A stretch of DNA of 15,776 nt from JALZUU01 sp964441245 (GCA_964441245.1 CAYTVR010000158.1:1-15776); one strand, 5' to 3'. Shown: positions 1 through 8,443, counted from the stretch's first letter. Notes: generated by a model from the letters alone, not told the origin. Numbers and translations: made by a program.

Positions 1-1
1 C

Positions 2-1381
2 GGAGCGAATTCTAATCCTATTTTCATGAATAATATGATGTCTAATTCACATTATATTCATAAAGAGTGTGGTCAAGATGATGTTTGGCATTCCGAAGGA
101 AATAATTCACCCGTAGGAGGTCATGTATCCGATGACTTTCACGTATATGGCGCACATTGGAAAAGTGCCAATCAAATTGATTTCTACATTGATGGGAATA
201 AAAAGCATACTATTTTTCCGAGTACAGCTGAAAGTAATTTGCCCTTTGCACGCCCAATGTCTATGCACATGGTTACAGAAACCTATGACTGGATAAATCC
301 GCCTTCAACATCAGATTTGAATAATAATGCTAGAAACACGACTTATTATGATTGGGTACGTTCCTATTATCTAACCGACGTAGATCAAGCCTTGACCTCA
401 GGTGGTGGGAATGTGATACTGAATGGAGGTTTTGAAACGGGTGATTTTACCAATTGGGTAGGATGGGGTGGTGCTCCTCGTGAAGTAGTCAATGACAATA
501 ATGTCCACAGCGGTAATTATGCGGTTCATATTGTTGGAGCAGGTGCTCCAGAACAACAAATAACTTTAAACCCAAACACGACTTATACCTTGTCCTGTTT
601 TGGAAAAGCAATTGCAGGAGAAATCTCATTAGGTGTTAAAGAGAGTGATGCTGGGCAAACATTATTGAATAGTGTTGAATTTTCGGAAGCGAACTATACT
701 CAGAAGTCTATTGAATTTACAACAGGAAATCAGGTCGACGTGAAAATCTATTTTTATGCAGAAGCTGGAGAAGAAGGTTATGCAGATGATTTTGTCTTGA
801 CGGAGGTCGGAAGCCCCATTGATTTAGTCATGCCCTTTGAACCTAGTCTTGAGTTTTATGCGAATCCAATTTACCAAACATCAACCAATACTTTTTTAAC
901 AAAAATAGAATATAAAGCGAGTGTTGATCGTGATTTATATATTGAATTATCGAATAGCTCAGGAACCGTCATCAGTTCAAAAACAATCAATGCCTTTGCC
1001 GGATACGGTAAGAAACCAGAACCTTTACCAGTTACCGCCTCGCTCGTAAATGGCGAGAACTATACCTTGACGGTTCAACTTTTGCCACAAGGAAATACCG
1101 ATGATATACTTGCAGAAACGAGTTATCAATTTACCGATTTAGTGACTTCTACGACGGACTTAGCATCGAATGGTCAATTAAAAATTAGTCCTAATCCTTC
1201 TCATGATATATTAAGAATAGAAGGAAATGATTTCAGAAATTTTACTATTTTTGATCAGATTGGGAAGATGCTGAAAAAAGGAAACATTCAAGAGAATAAT
1301 ACTATCCAGATTATGGATTTGGTACCTGGATTATATATTTTGGAAATAGGATTAGAAAGACAACTTTTTGTTAAAATCTAA
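2..1381 (+). CDS. GH16 endo-galactanase (agarase/porphyranase type), 3' part, with T9SS sorting domain
   Basis: The frame is open to the left edge, so only the C-terminal part of the gene is present and its start is outside. The first ~125 codons match the distal half of a GH16 beta-jelly-roll: FHVYGAHWK, IDFYIDG, HMVTETYDW and RNTTYYDWVRSYYL are typical of GH16 agarases and porphyranases. The catalytic ExDxxE strand would lie upstream and is not visible. Next, from about nt 415 to 800, is a CBM4/9-like sandwich opening with NGGFETGDFTNW. An Ig-like module follows to about nt 1140. The last ~65 residues, with SPNPS near the start and GLYILEI near the end, form a type A T9SS C-terminal domain, so the enzyme is probably secreted to the surface or medium. 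Family knowledge predicts cleavage of beta-1,4 links in agar or porphyran. Agarase and porphyranase cannot be told apart here. Confidence 0.85.
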   Translation, partial: GANSNPIFMNNMMSNSHYIHKECGQDDVWHSEGNNSPVGGHVSDDFHVYGAHWKSANQIDFYIDGNKKHTIFPSTAESNLPFARPMSMHMVTETYDWINPPSTSDLNNNARNTTYYDWVRSYYLTDVDQALTSGGGNVILNGGFETGDFTNWVGWGGAPREVVNDNNVHSGNYAVHIVGAGAPEQQITLNPNTTYTLSCFGKAIAGEISLGVKESDAGQTLLNSVEFSEANYTQKSIEFTTGNQVDVKIYFYAEAGEEGYADDFVLTEVGSPIDLVMPFEPSLEFYANPIYQTSTNTFLTKIEYKASVDRDLYIELSNSSGTVISSKTINAFAGYGKKPEPLPVTASLVNGENYTLTVQLLPQGNTDDILAETSYQFTDLVTSTTDLASNGQLKISPNPSHDILRIEGNDFRNFTIFDQIGKMLKKGNIQENNTIQIMDLVPGLYILEIGLERQLFVKI

Positions 1382-1440
1382 GATTTTTTATTTTATGTAG
1401 AATGATTGGATTAATGAAAAATAGGCTCTTTATGATTTCA

Positions 1441-1529
1441 TTTGGTCTAAATAATTTAGAAAGTGTTTTTACCTTTTTAAAGCTTCGCTTCAATAACCAA
1501 ATTCATTTGGTTAACCAAAAAATACCAAA
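1441..1529. promoter_or_regulatory. Cluster of TTTGGT/ACCAAA half-sites (candidate operator)
   Basis: The 260-base gap between the GH16 gene and the NHL gene carries five copies of the same hexamer in either orientation: TTTGGT at 1441-1446 and 1506-1511, and ACCAAA at 1496-1501, 1514-1519 and 1524-1529. The middle three overlap into two dyads. One is TAACCAAAT-TC-ATTTGGTTA (1494-1513); the other is TTTGGT-TA-ACCAAA (1506-1519). A matching dyad precedes the GH29 gene at 4166-4179. The TTGGT-NN-ACCAA shape resembles operators of FadR-type GntR regulators such as UxuR/ExuR, but no regulator gene is in the window. This is inference from pattern only. No clear terminator for the GH16 gene was found in this gap. 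Confidence 0.45.
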
Positions 1530-1641
1530 CGAAATCATTTAGCTCCGAAAAATACTTGAATTATTTCAATTTTGAATGTCTATACAAGCAGGATTTGTCG
1601 GAGAACCAGAATTAAAAGACATACATACACAACTTAATAAA

Positions 1642-2754
1642 ATGAAAAGACGAACCTTCTTACATAAAACTAGCATAACTGCTGGTGGCTTGACCGCTTT
1701 CTCTGGTCTAAGTTTCAATATTATCAATAAAGATAAACCTGTAGAGGATCTCATTATTGGTCATGGTGATTTTCGTTACAAAGTATATAAAGATTGGGCG
1801 AAGATTAGTCCTCAATTTACTCCTTTATTTAATTGTCATGAAATGGTGATGGATAGTAAAGGAAGGTTGATTATGGTCGGGGATAATGTCAAAAACAATA
1901 TTTTAGTTTTTGATCGTTCTGGTAAGCTGTTAGACGCTTGGGGAACGCAATTTCCTGGAGGACACGGATTGACATTGAGCAAAGAAGGAGAGGAAGACCA
2001 TCTTTTTATTGTGGATTGTGGTTGGTTTCAGGATAAAAACGCCAAATGGCATAAACAGGCGGGACAAGTAGTGAAAACCACCATTGATGGAAAATTAATC
2101 TTTAACATTGGTCACCCCAAAACTATAGGTATCTATAAAAAAGACGAGCCTTTTATGCCCACTGAAGTGGCCGTTGCACCTAACGGTGATTTTTATGTAG
2201 CAGATGGATATGGATCAGATTATATCATTCAATACAATGCTGACGGAGAATATATTCGACATTTTGGTGGGAAGCACAATGAAAACAAAGACCATAATTT
2301 GAATAATGCTCATGGAATTACAGTTGATACGCGAGACCCTAATAATCACGTATTGATCATTACTTCTCGAAACGATCATTCCTTTAAGTATTTTACTCTA
2401 GATGGAAAATATCTAAAAACGGTTCGTTTGCCTGGAGCATTTGTTTGTCGTCCTGTCTTAGATGATGAAAATATTTATGCAGGTGTATGTTGGTCTACAA
2501 CGCGAGAAGGAAAAGGCTGGCAACGCAATACTGGATTTATCACTATCTTAGATGGCAATAATAAAGTAATTTCCAATCCTGGAGGAGAAGCTCCTATTTA
2601 CAAAGACGGTATTTTACAACAAATGTATCAGGCAGAAGGAAAAGAAAAAGTTTTTAATCATGGACATGATGTTTGTATTGACGGAGATAAAAATGTGTAT
2701 GTTTGTCAATGGAATGCCTACCAAACACCTCCTGTAAAATTAGAACGCATATAA
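1642..2754 (+). CDS. Tat-exported NHL-repeat six-bladed beta-propeller protein
   Basis: The chosen ATG at 1642 gives a 370-residue protein opening with a twin-arginine signal (KRRTFLHK followed by a hydrophobic stretch to about residue 24). The upstream in-frame ATG at 1576 would bury that signal 22 residues inside, so it is unlikely to be used. NHL blades are clear, for example PTEVAVAPNGDFYVADGYG from residue 173 and the HDVCIDGDKNVYVCQWN blade at the C-terminus. Three His-Gly motifs at H108, H224 and H340 are spaced exactly 116 residues apart, as if one sits on every second blade. This recalls the three zinc-binding histidines of peptidyl-alpha-hydroxyglycine lyase propellers. The protein is probably periplasmic and folded before export. 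Its stop codon touches the ATG of the next gene, so the two are probably co-transcribed and functionally linked. The substrate is unknown; binding-only and enzymatic roles are both possible. Confidence 0.85.
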   Translation: MKRRTFLHKTSITAGGLTAFSGLSFNIINKDKPVEDLIIGHGDFRYKVYKDWAKISPQFTPLFNCHEMVMDSKGRLIMVGDNVKNNILVFDRSGKLLDAWGTQFPGGHGLTLSKEGEEDHLFIVDCGWFQDKNAKWHKQAGQVVKTTIDGKLIFNIGHPKTIGIYKKDEPFMPTEVAVAPNGDFYVADGYGSDYIIQYNADGEYIRHFGGKHNENKDHNLNNAHGITVDTRDPNNHVLIITSRNDHSFKYFTLDGKYLKTVRLPGAFVCRPVLDDENIYAGVCWSTTREGKGWQRNTGFITILDGNNKVISNPGGEAPIYKDGILQQMYQAEGKEKVFNHGHDVCIDGDKNVYVCQWNAYQTPPVKLERI

Positions 2755-4107
2755 ATGGATGGACTTTTAACTTTTTTTGGACGCTTTCATCCATTGATAG
2801 TACATCTTCCTATTGGAATGTTGATGTTGGCCTTTTTGATGGAAGTCGTTTCCTATAAAGATGAATATAAAAAACTAGAAGTTGCTATACCTTTCGCCCT
2901 GCTATTGGGTAGTCTGAGTGCAGCAGCTGCGGGATTTTTGGGTTATCTACTTTCCTTTAGTGGAGACTATGACATAGATATGTTATGGTGGCATCAATGG
3001 TTAGGAATCGGTGTAAGTATTATAGGTTTTATTTGTTTTTATCTAAAAACAAAATCGACCAAACGGAATGCAATGGTATCGCAATCATTGCTGATGATGT
3101 TTCTTTCTTTTACTGGGCACTTGGGAGGAAATTTGACTCATGGCGAAACTTATCTCACCGAATATGCTCCTTGGACCAAGAAGAAAGAAAAATTACCGCC
3201 GCCAACTTCTGTAGACTCTGCTTTTGTTTTTCAACATGTGATTCAACCCATTTTAGAAAGAAAATGTGTGAGTTGTCATAATGATGGAAAGCGTAAAGGT
3301 GAACTCCGAATGAATACTCCTGAAAATTTACTCAAAGGAGGCAAACATGGGGCTATTTTAGTAGCTGGAAAAATGGAGGAAAGTGAAATTTATAAAAGAG
3401 TTAATTTATCCCCAAATGACGAAGAATTTATGCCTCCTGATGGAAAAACACCTTTAAGTGAAGAAGAGGTGACCTTGCTAGGATGGTGGATAGAAAACGC
3501 AAATCACGCTTTCGACAAAAAAGTAGGAGATTTCGAGGCGTCCAAAGACATTCAGTCTTTGATTTCCAATAAATTAAATTTGGACAATAAAAATATCTCT
3601 GCAGCTGGGGCCAATTTACCTGAAATTTCCTTAGATGTAATTAATGAATTATCTGAAATAGGATTTACGATTAGATCCCTCATGGGAAATTATCAATTAG
3701 TGGATGTTACTTTAAATGACTTGCCTCCAAATATTTCTGCGACTAATAAGGATAGACTAGATCGCCTACTCGTCATTAAATCTCAGATCGTATGGCTAAA
3801 TCTATCTGATCAAGCTGTAAAAGATGAAGATTTAAACTTTTTAAAAGACTTAACTAGTCTGCAGCGACTTCGAATGGAAAACAATCCGATTACAGACAAA
3901 GGGATTAAACATTGTGAAACCCTTAAGTCTTTGGAGTCATTAAACCTTAATAAGACCCAAGTAACCAAAGAAGTGCTGTCTTCTTTGGCTTTGATTCCAA
4001 ATTTGAAAAGTACCTATTTATGGGGAACATCGGTGAAAAAACAAAATGTTAAGGCCTTTATTGAGCAGTATCCAGATTTAAATTTAGTATTAGGAAGTTC
4101 AAAATAA
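2755..4107 (+). CDS. Membrane protein: DUF2231 + Planctomycete-type cytochrome c + leucine-rich repeats
   Basis: The ATG follows the previous TAA with no spacer. Four membrane helices are visible (about residues 12-32, 43-68, 79-97 and 107-125). Lys/Arg-rich loops after helices 1 and 3 put the N-terminus and the large C-terminal part in the periplasm. The helical part matches DUF2231, with FHPLIVHLPIG at the start and histidines H12, H17, H80, H122 and H129. A cytochrome c domain of the PSCyt1 kind follows, with the haem site CVSCH at 171-175 and a probable axial Met in FMPPDG (M226). Residues ~325-445 are LRR-like (VWLNLS, LQRLRMENN, LESLNLN). Such composite proteins are widespread in Bacteroidota and Planctomycetota but poorly understood. 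An electron-transfer role coupled to the NHL protein is inference. The architecture is clear; the function is not. Confidence 0.85.
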   Translation: MDGLLTFFGRFHPLIVHLPIGMLMLAFLMEVVSYKDEYKKLEVAIPFALLLGSLSAAAAGFLGYLLSFSGDYDIDMLWWHQWLGIGVSIIGFICFYLKTKSTKRNAMVSQSLLMMFLSFTGHLGGNLTHGETYLTEYAPWTKKKEKLPPPTSVDSAFVFQHVIQPILERKCVSCHNDGKRKGELRMNTPENLLKGGKHGAILVAGKMEESEIYKRVNLSPNDEEFMPPDGKTPLSEEEVTLLGWWIENANHAFDKKVGDFEASKDIQSLISNKLNLDNKNISAAGANLPEISLDVINELSEIGFTIRSLMGNYQLVDVTLNDLPPNISATNKDRLDRLLVIKSQIVWLNLSDQAVKDEDLNFLKDLTSLQRLRMENNPITDKGIKHCETLKSLESLNLNKTQVTKEVLSSLALIPNLKSTYLWGTSVKKQNVKAFIEQYPDLNLVLGSSK

Positions 4108-4165
4108 TCATTTGTTTTACATAAATGAACTTTTATGGCATTTACAAATGAGATAAGTAATAATC

Positions 4166-4179
4166 TTTGGTTTACCAAT
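4166..4179. promoter_or_regulatory. Operator-like dyad TTTGGT-TT-ACCAAT upstream of GH29
   Basis: This near-perfect dyad lies 18 bases before the GH29 start codon chosen here. It matches TTTGGT-TA-ACCAAA at 1506-1519 at 12 of 14 positions. The closeness to the start codon would suit repression. If the longer GH29 start at 4135 were used, the dyad would lie within coding sequence; the lipoprotein signal argues against that. Common control of the NHL/cytochrome pair and the GH29 gene is inference. Confidence 0.4.
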
Positions 4180-4197
4180 ATAAAACAAAATAATAGA

Positions 4198-5811
4198 ATG
4201 ACAAATTTATTAAAAACTACATGGATAGGTTTCCTGATTATTGTGTTGATTTTCACATTTGGGGCTTGTTCAGACTCTAACACAGAGACCACAACTGAAG
4301 CAAAAGCTGTTTCAGTTAACACAAAAAAATATGATCCTAATTGGGAATCTCTATCTGAATATAAAATACCAGACTGGTACTCTGATGCTAAATTTGGTAT
4401 TTTCATTCATTGGGGAGCTTATGCAGTTCCTGCTTTTTCAAGCGAATGGTACCCTAGGCACATGTACATGGATACAGAAACCTTTTCAGCAGATTTAAAA
4501 CCTCAAGGGAAAGGACCTCATAAAGTTTATACACATCATAAAGAAAAATGGGGTGACCAAAAGAAATTTGGTTATAAGGACTTTATTCCCATGTTTAAAG
4601 CAGAAAAATTCGATGCTTCCAATTGGATTTCATTATTGAAAAAATCTGGAGCAAAATATGTTGTTCCAGTCGCAGATCATCACGATGGTTTCGCTATGTA
4701 TGCTTCAAATACAACTCGATGGAATGCAAAAGATATGGGGCCAAAGCGGGATATTTTAGGAGAGTTGTTTAAAGAAGGACGAAAGCAAGGACTTATCATG
4801 GGAGCTTCTACACACTACGCTTTTAACTGGTCTTTTTACAATAAGAAAGATCATTTTGATACAGTAGATCCTGAATATGCTGATTTATACAGTAAAAAAG
4901 GAAAAGATGTGAAGGAACCCGTATCAGAAGAATTCAAAAAACAATGGTGGAATCGAACCGTTGATTTAATCGACAGTTATGATCCAGATATCCTGTGGTT
5001 TGATTTTTATTGGGACAGTGAAGAGTTCAAAGAATATCACCCCAAAATGGCTGCTTATTTTTATAATAAAGGATTAGACCGAGGCAAAGACGTTGTTTTA
5101 CAAGATAAAAACCATAAATACCAATCTTTCCCGGAAGGAACAATCGTCTATGATTTGGAACGAGGGAAAATGGCTGGTATCAATAATTTGACTTGGCAAA
5201 CAGATACTTCTATTGGTAAAAATTCATGGTGTCATACAGAAGGATGGCAATCTAAAGATGCCAATACGCTGGTTGATGACTTGGTGGATATCGTAAGTAA
5301 GAATGGAACTATGCTATTAAATATAGGACCTAAAGCTGACGGAACCATTCCTCAAGATCAAAAAGATATTTTATTAGCTATAGGAAATTGGTTAGATGTG
5401 AATGGAGAAGCTATTTATGGTACTCGTTGTTGGAAAACATTTGGTGAAGGTCCAACTGAATCTGAAGGAGGATACTTTTCAGAAAAGAAAAAGCAAGATA
5501 GTTTTGTTGCAGAGGACTATAGATTTACCACTAAAAATGGGAAATTATATGCTATTGCAATGGATTGGCCAGAAGATGGAAAATCAAATATTTCTGTTTT
5601 ATCTAAAAAGTCAGAATATTGCAAATGGGATATCAAAAATGTTCAAATGTTAGGTAGTAAAGAAAAGATAGAATGGAAGCAAGATGACACTGGATTACAT
5701 ATTACCTTCCCAAAAGACAAACCTAGTGATTTTGCCCATGTATTTGAATTGGACTTTGGCAAAGATGGCAAAGAAGCGACCAAAAATTATATCTCTTTAA
5801 AATCAGAATAA
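4198..5811 (+). CDS. GH29 alpha-L-fucosidase-like lipoprotein
   Basis: I place the start at ATG 4198, giving 537 residues. It yields a lipoprotein signal (hydrophobic residues 9-23, then C24 in TFGAC, followed by SDS), whereas the in-frame ATG at 4135 adds 21 residues that hide it. GH29 landmarks are FGIFIHWGAYAVPAF (H71), YVVPVADHHDGFAMY (H161, H162) and DILWFDFYWD, where D269 sits at the retaining nucleophile position. The last ~110 residues fit the usual C-terminal beta-sandwich. GH29 enzymes remove terminal alpha-L-fucose, and the site can accept L-galactose, which differs by one hydroxyl. Next to GH16 and GH86 enzymes, an exo-alpha-L-galactosidase role on agar or porphyran ends is an attractive inference. 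It has no T9SS domain, so it is probably anchored in the outer membrane. A terminator-like hairpin follows. Confidence 0.9.
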   Translation: MTNLLKTTWIGFLIIVLIFTFGACSDSNTETTTEAKAVSVNTKKYDPNWESLSEYKIPDWYSDAKFGIFIHWGAYAVPAFSSEWYPRHMYMDTETFSADLKPQGKGPHKVYTHHKEKWGDQKKFGYKDFIPMFKAEKFDASNWISLLKKSGAKYVVPVADHHDGFAMYASNTTRWNAKDMGPKRDILGELFKEGRKQGLIMGASTHYAFNWSFYNKKDHFDTVDPEYADLYSKKGKDVKEPVSEEFKKQWWNRTVDLIDSYDPDILWFDFYWDSEEFKEYHPKMAAYFYNKGLDRGKDVVLQDKNHKYQSFPEGTIVYDLERGKMAGINNLTWQTDTSIGKNSWCHTEGWQSKDANTLVDDLVDIVSKNGTMLLNIGPKADGTIPQDQKDILLAIGNWLDVNGEAIYGTRCWKTFGEGPTESEGGYFSEKKKQDSFVAEDYRFTTKNGKLYAIAMDWPEDGKSNISVLSKKSEYCKWDIKNVQMLGSKEKIEWKQDDTGLHITFPKDKPSDFAHVFELDFGKDGKEATKNYISLKSE

Positions 5812-5872
5812 TACCTATTTGGTGTTTGATAGATTTTACTTAAAAATACTTTTAACTGTACTTATTTCTCGG

Positions 5873-5904
5873 ACGACGTTCTACTTTGAACGTCGTTTCT
5901 TTTA
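5873..5904 (+). terminator. Rho-independent terminator-like hairpin after GH29
   Basis: ACGACGTTC (5873-5881) and GAACGTCGT (5888-5896) form a perfect 9-bp stem with a 6-base loop, followed by TTCTTTTATA. It lies 61 bases after the GH29 stop and 52 bases before the next ATG. It therefore suggests that the esterase-GH86 pair has its own promoter or depends on partial read-through. Confidence 0.7.
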
Positions 5905-5956
5905 TACCTAAAGTGAAACTCGAATTTACCCTCTACACTTTTCCAAAAAAATAAAT

Positions 5957-8431
5957 ATGCCTTTATTCCCATCCGCTAGTACGAAATATTTTTTTGCCTT
6001 ACATAGGCTAATATTATTAACTATACTTTGTAGTCTAAGTAGTTTTATATTTGCCCAGCAACAAGCTTACAACGGGCCACATACTATTCCAGGGATTATT
6101 GAGGCAGAAAACTTTGACCTAGGAGGAGAAGGAGTAGCCTATCATGATAACGAGCCAGGACAACTAACCACCGTGAGTAATTATCGAACGGCTACAGATC
6201 CTGATGTGGAAGTAGAATTTAAACCACAAAATTCAAATGAACACATCGTTGGTTGGACAAGTAATGGAGAATGGTATGAGTATACTTTCAATGTTGAAGA
6301 AACCGATGATTATGTTGTTTTGATTAATGCCACTGGTAGAAATGTCAATTCACAAGGATTTAAATTATTTATCGACGATGAAGCCGTTTCGGAAGAGGTG
6401 GCCATTAGCCCTGAAACGGATTGGTTTACGGATTGGGATGAATATGGAGTAGAAGTCAATTTAAGTGCAGGAGAGCATGTTTTGAAAGTTGAAATATTTT
6501 CGAATAATCAATATGCTATTAATCTAGATTATATAAAAATACTGCCAGCAAGTGTAGTCGGAGGTACGCCATTGGATGTAACCAATTTGATTCAAAATAA
6601 TGCGGTATTGCAACGAAATGAAGAAGTAACTATTTGGGGCAAAGGCAATCCTGGTTTTAATATTACCGTTGATCCAGAATGGGGAGATGCCATCACGACT
6701 ACAGTTGGTACGGATGAAAAATGGTCTGTTAAAATTCCAACGATTGAAGCAGGAGGACCTTATAATTTATCCATTGATGATGGTTTTAATTCCTTTAGCT
6801 ATTCAGGCATTCAATTGGGGGAAGTTTGGATCTGTGCTGGACAATCAAATATGGCGATGCCTCTCGCAGGATGGGGAGCAGGTGGAATGGTTGTAAATGC
6901 AGCAGAAGAAATCGCTAATGCTAATTATCCAGAGATGAGATTCTTTGGTATTCCAAGAGTCGCCTCTTTTGAACCAGAATCAGACGTTGAGGGTTTTTGG
7001 AGAATTTGTACACCCAATCAAGCTCAGAATCTTTCCGCAACAGCTTACTTTTTTGCTAGAGAAATACATCTTGAACTAGGTGTGCCTGTGGGAGTTATCG
7101 TACTAAGCAGAGGTAATTCTGGAGCTGAAGCTTGGGCAAGTGCGGAGTCTTTATCCTCTATTGAAGGTTATGAGAATGTAATTCAAGATCTAGCAGATTC
7201 GCAAAATGGAAATGGGCCTTATTCGATTGATCATCTGTGGGACGATTCTCAGTTATTTGATACGCCTGGCACTTTGTTCAACGGAATCATAAGTCCGATT
7301 TTACCTTATACGGTTAAAGGAGTTAACTGGTATCAAGGAGAGTCTAATACCGGTACAGCCTTTCGATATCGATCGGTTTTTACTTCTTTAATCAATTCAT
7401 GGAGAGCTGAAAAGAATAGCCCAGAACTTCCTTTTCATTATGTCCAAATAAGTCCATATAATTATAATGTGAATTCTGCGGTATTGAGAGAAGCGCAATT
7501 TTTTACGCAAAGTATACCTTTTGCAAGAATGGCAGTTACCTTAGACGCAGGCGAACAATATCAAATTCATCCTGGTAACAAACAGGCCGTTGGAAAACGA
7601 CTTGGACTTTGGGCCTTATCAGAGCAATATGAACAAAATATAATTCCTTCCGGCCCAATATATAATGGATCAGAGTTTGGTAATGGAAAAGGAATTTTAA
7701 AATTTGATTATATCGGAAGTGGATTGCAATTAATAGCAGGACCCAACAATTTTGAAATTGCAGGAAGAGATGGTATTTTTTATGAGGCTGATGCCATTAT
7801 CAACGGAGATGAAATCGAAGTTTCATCCACTTCAGTTGCAGAACCAATCCAAGCCAGATACGCTTGGGAAAATTGGGTAGAACCAACCTTGTATAATCTA
7901 GAAAATTTACCTTCATCTTCCTTCACGACCTACAATGCTTATGTGTTTTCAACCGACTATCAAGTCGATCAAAATATGGTTTTGATTACCGTACCTGGTA
8001 CGGCAATGAGTTTAACAGTGCAAGATTTTATCTCTAATTTGACTACAGTATCAGGTGCTACAATGAAAGTTATCAATCAAAATGATGAGGAACAAACATC
8101 TGGTTTTATGTCAGACAATTTCAGAGTCCTTGCTACGATGGATAATGGTCAAGATACTAGAGTTTATGAGGTTGCCTTGGACAATTTGATTGCTACCAAT
8201 GACCTAGATTTAGAGCATATTGAAATATATCCTAATCCCTTTTCAGATACGCTAAACCTAAAAAATCTTCGCGCAAAAAGTTTGGTAAGAATAGTATCTG
8301 TTTCAGGCAAAGTTATGTTAAGTAAAGTCGCTGATACAGATGAGCTGAAGATTGATCTAAATGATTTTCCACAAGGAACTTATTTGTTGGTATTGAATGA
8401 GAATGAAGTGTATAAGTTAATCAAAAAGTAA
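5957..8431 (+). CDS. CBM6 + sialate-O-acetylesterase-like SGNH esterase with T9SS sorting domain
   Basis: The 824-residue protein starts with a signal peptide whose hydrophobic core ends at FIFA, residue ~33. Residues ~40-196 form a CBM6-like module (IPGIIEAENFD near the start, NLDYIKIL at the end). The SASA/SGNH esterase domain follows to about residue 640: GQSNM carries the nucleophile Ser (S297), VNWYQGES sits at 455-463, and IHPGNK carries the His (H538). Family members remove acetyl groups from sugars. Sialic acid is unlikely to be the target here; an O-acetylated algal or other glycan is more plausible. A small beta-rich module (about 670-745) precedes a type A T9SS domain (EIYPNPFSD to the C-terminus). 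Twelve bases separate its stop from the GH86 ATG, so the two are probably one operon. The residue two before the catalytic His is Gln where many relatives have Asp. Confidence 0.85.
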   Translation: MPLFPSASTKYFFALHRLILLTILCSLSSFIFAQQQAYNGPHTIPGIIEAENFDLGGEGVAYHDNEPGQLTTVSNYRTATDPDVEVEFKPQNSNEHIVGWTSNGEWYEYTFNVEETDDYVVLINATGRNVNSQGFKLFIDDEAVSEEVAISPETDWFTDWDEYGVEVNLSAGEHVLKVEIFSNNQYAINLDYIKILPASVVGGTPLDVTNLIQNNAVLQRNEEVTIWGKGNPGFNITVDPEWGDAITTTVGTDEKWSVKIPTIEAGGPYNLSIDDGFNSFSYSGIQLGEVWICAGQSNMAMPLAGWGAGGMVVNAAEEIANANYPEMRFFGIPRVASFEPESDVEGFWRICTPNQAQNLSATAYFFAREIHLELGVPVGVIVLSRGNSGAEAWASAESLSSIEGYENVIQDLADSQNGNGPYSIDHLWDDSQLFDTPGTLFNGIISPILPYTVKGVNWYQGESNTGTAFRYRSVFTSLINSWRAEKNSPELPFHYVQISPYNYNVNSAVLREAQFFTQSIPFARMAVTLDAGEQYQIHPGNKQAVGKRLGLWALSEQYEQNIIPSGPIYNGSEFGNGKGILKFDYIGSGLQLIAGPNNFEIAGRDGIFYEADAIINGDEIEVSSTSVAEPIQARYAWENWVEPTLYNLENLPSSSFTTYNAYVFSTDYQVDQNMVLITVPGTAMSLTVQDFISNLTTVSGATMKVINQNDEEQTSGFMSDNFRVLATMDNGQDTRVYEVALDNLIATNDLDLEHIEIYPNPFSDTLNLKNLRAKSLVRIVSVSGKVMLSKVADTDELKIDLNDFPQGTYLLVLNENEVYKLIKK

Positions 8432-8443
8432 AATACAAGGACA

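Noticed and set aside
1576..1641. Upstream in-frame start for the NHL protein
   Set aside because: It would place 22 residues before the twin-arginine signal; the ATG at 1642 fits an exported protein.
1566..1754. Minus-strand ORF of 62 codons overlapping the NHL gene start
   Set aside because: It lies opposite the Tat signal and first coding residues of a clear gene and has no recognisable features.
4135..4197. Upstream in-frame start for the GH29 protein
   Set aside because: It would hide the lipoprotein signal and make the operator-like dyad at 4166-4179 coding.
4014..4406. Minus-strand ORF of 130 codons
   Set aside because: It runs through the end of the cytochrome gene, the intergenic gap and the GH29 start, with no family motif.
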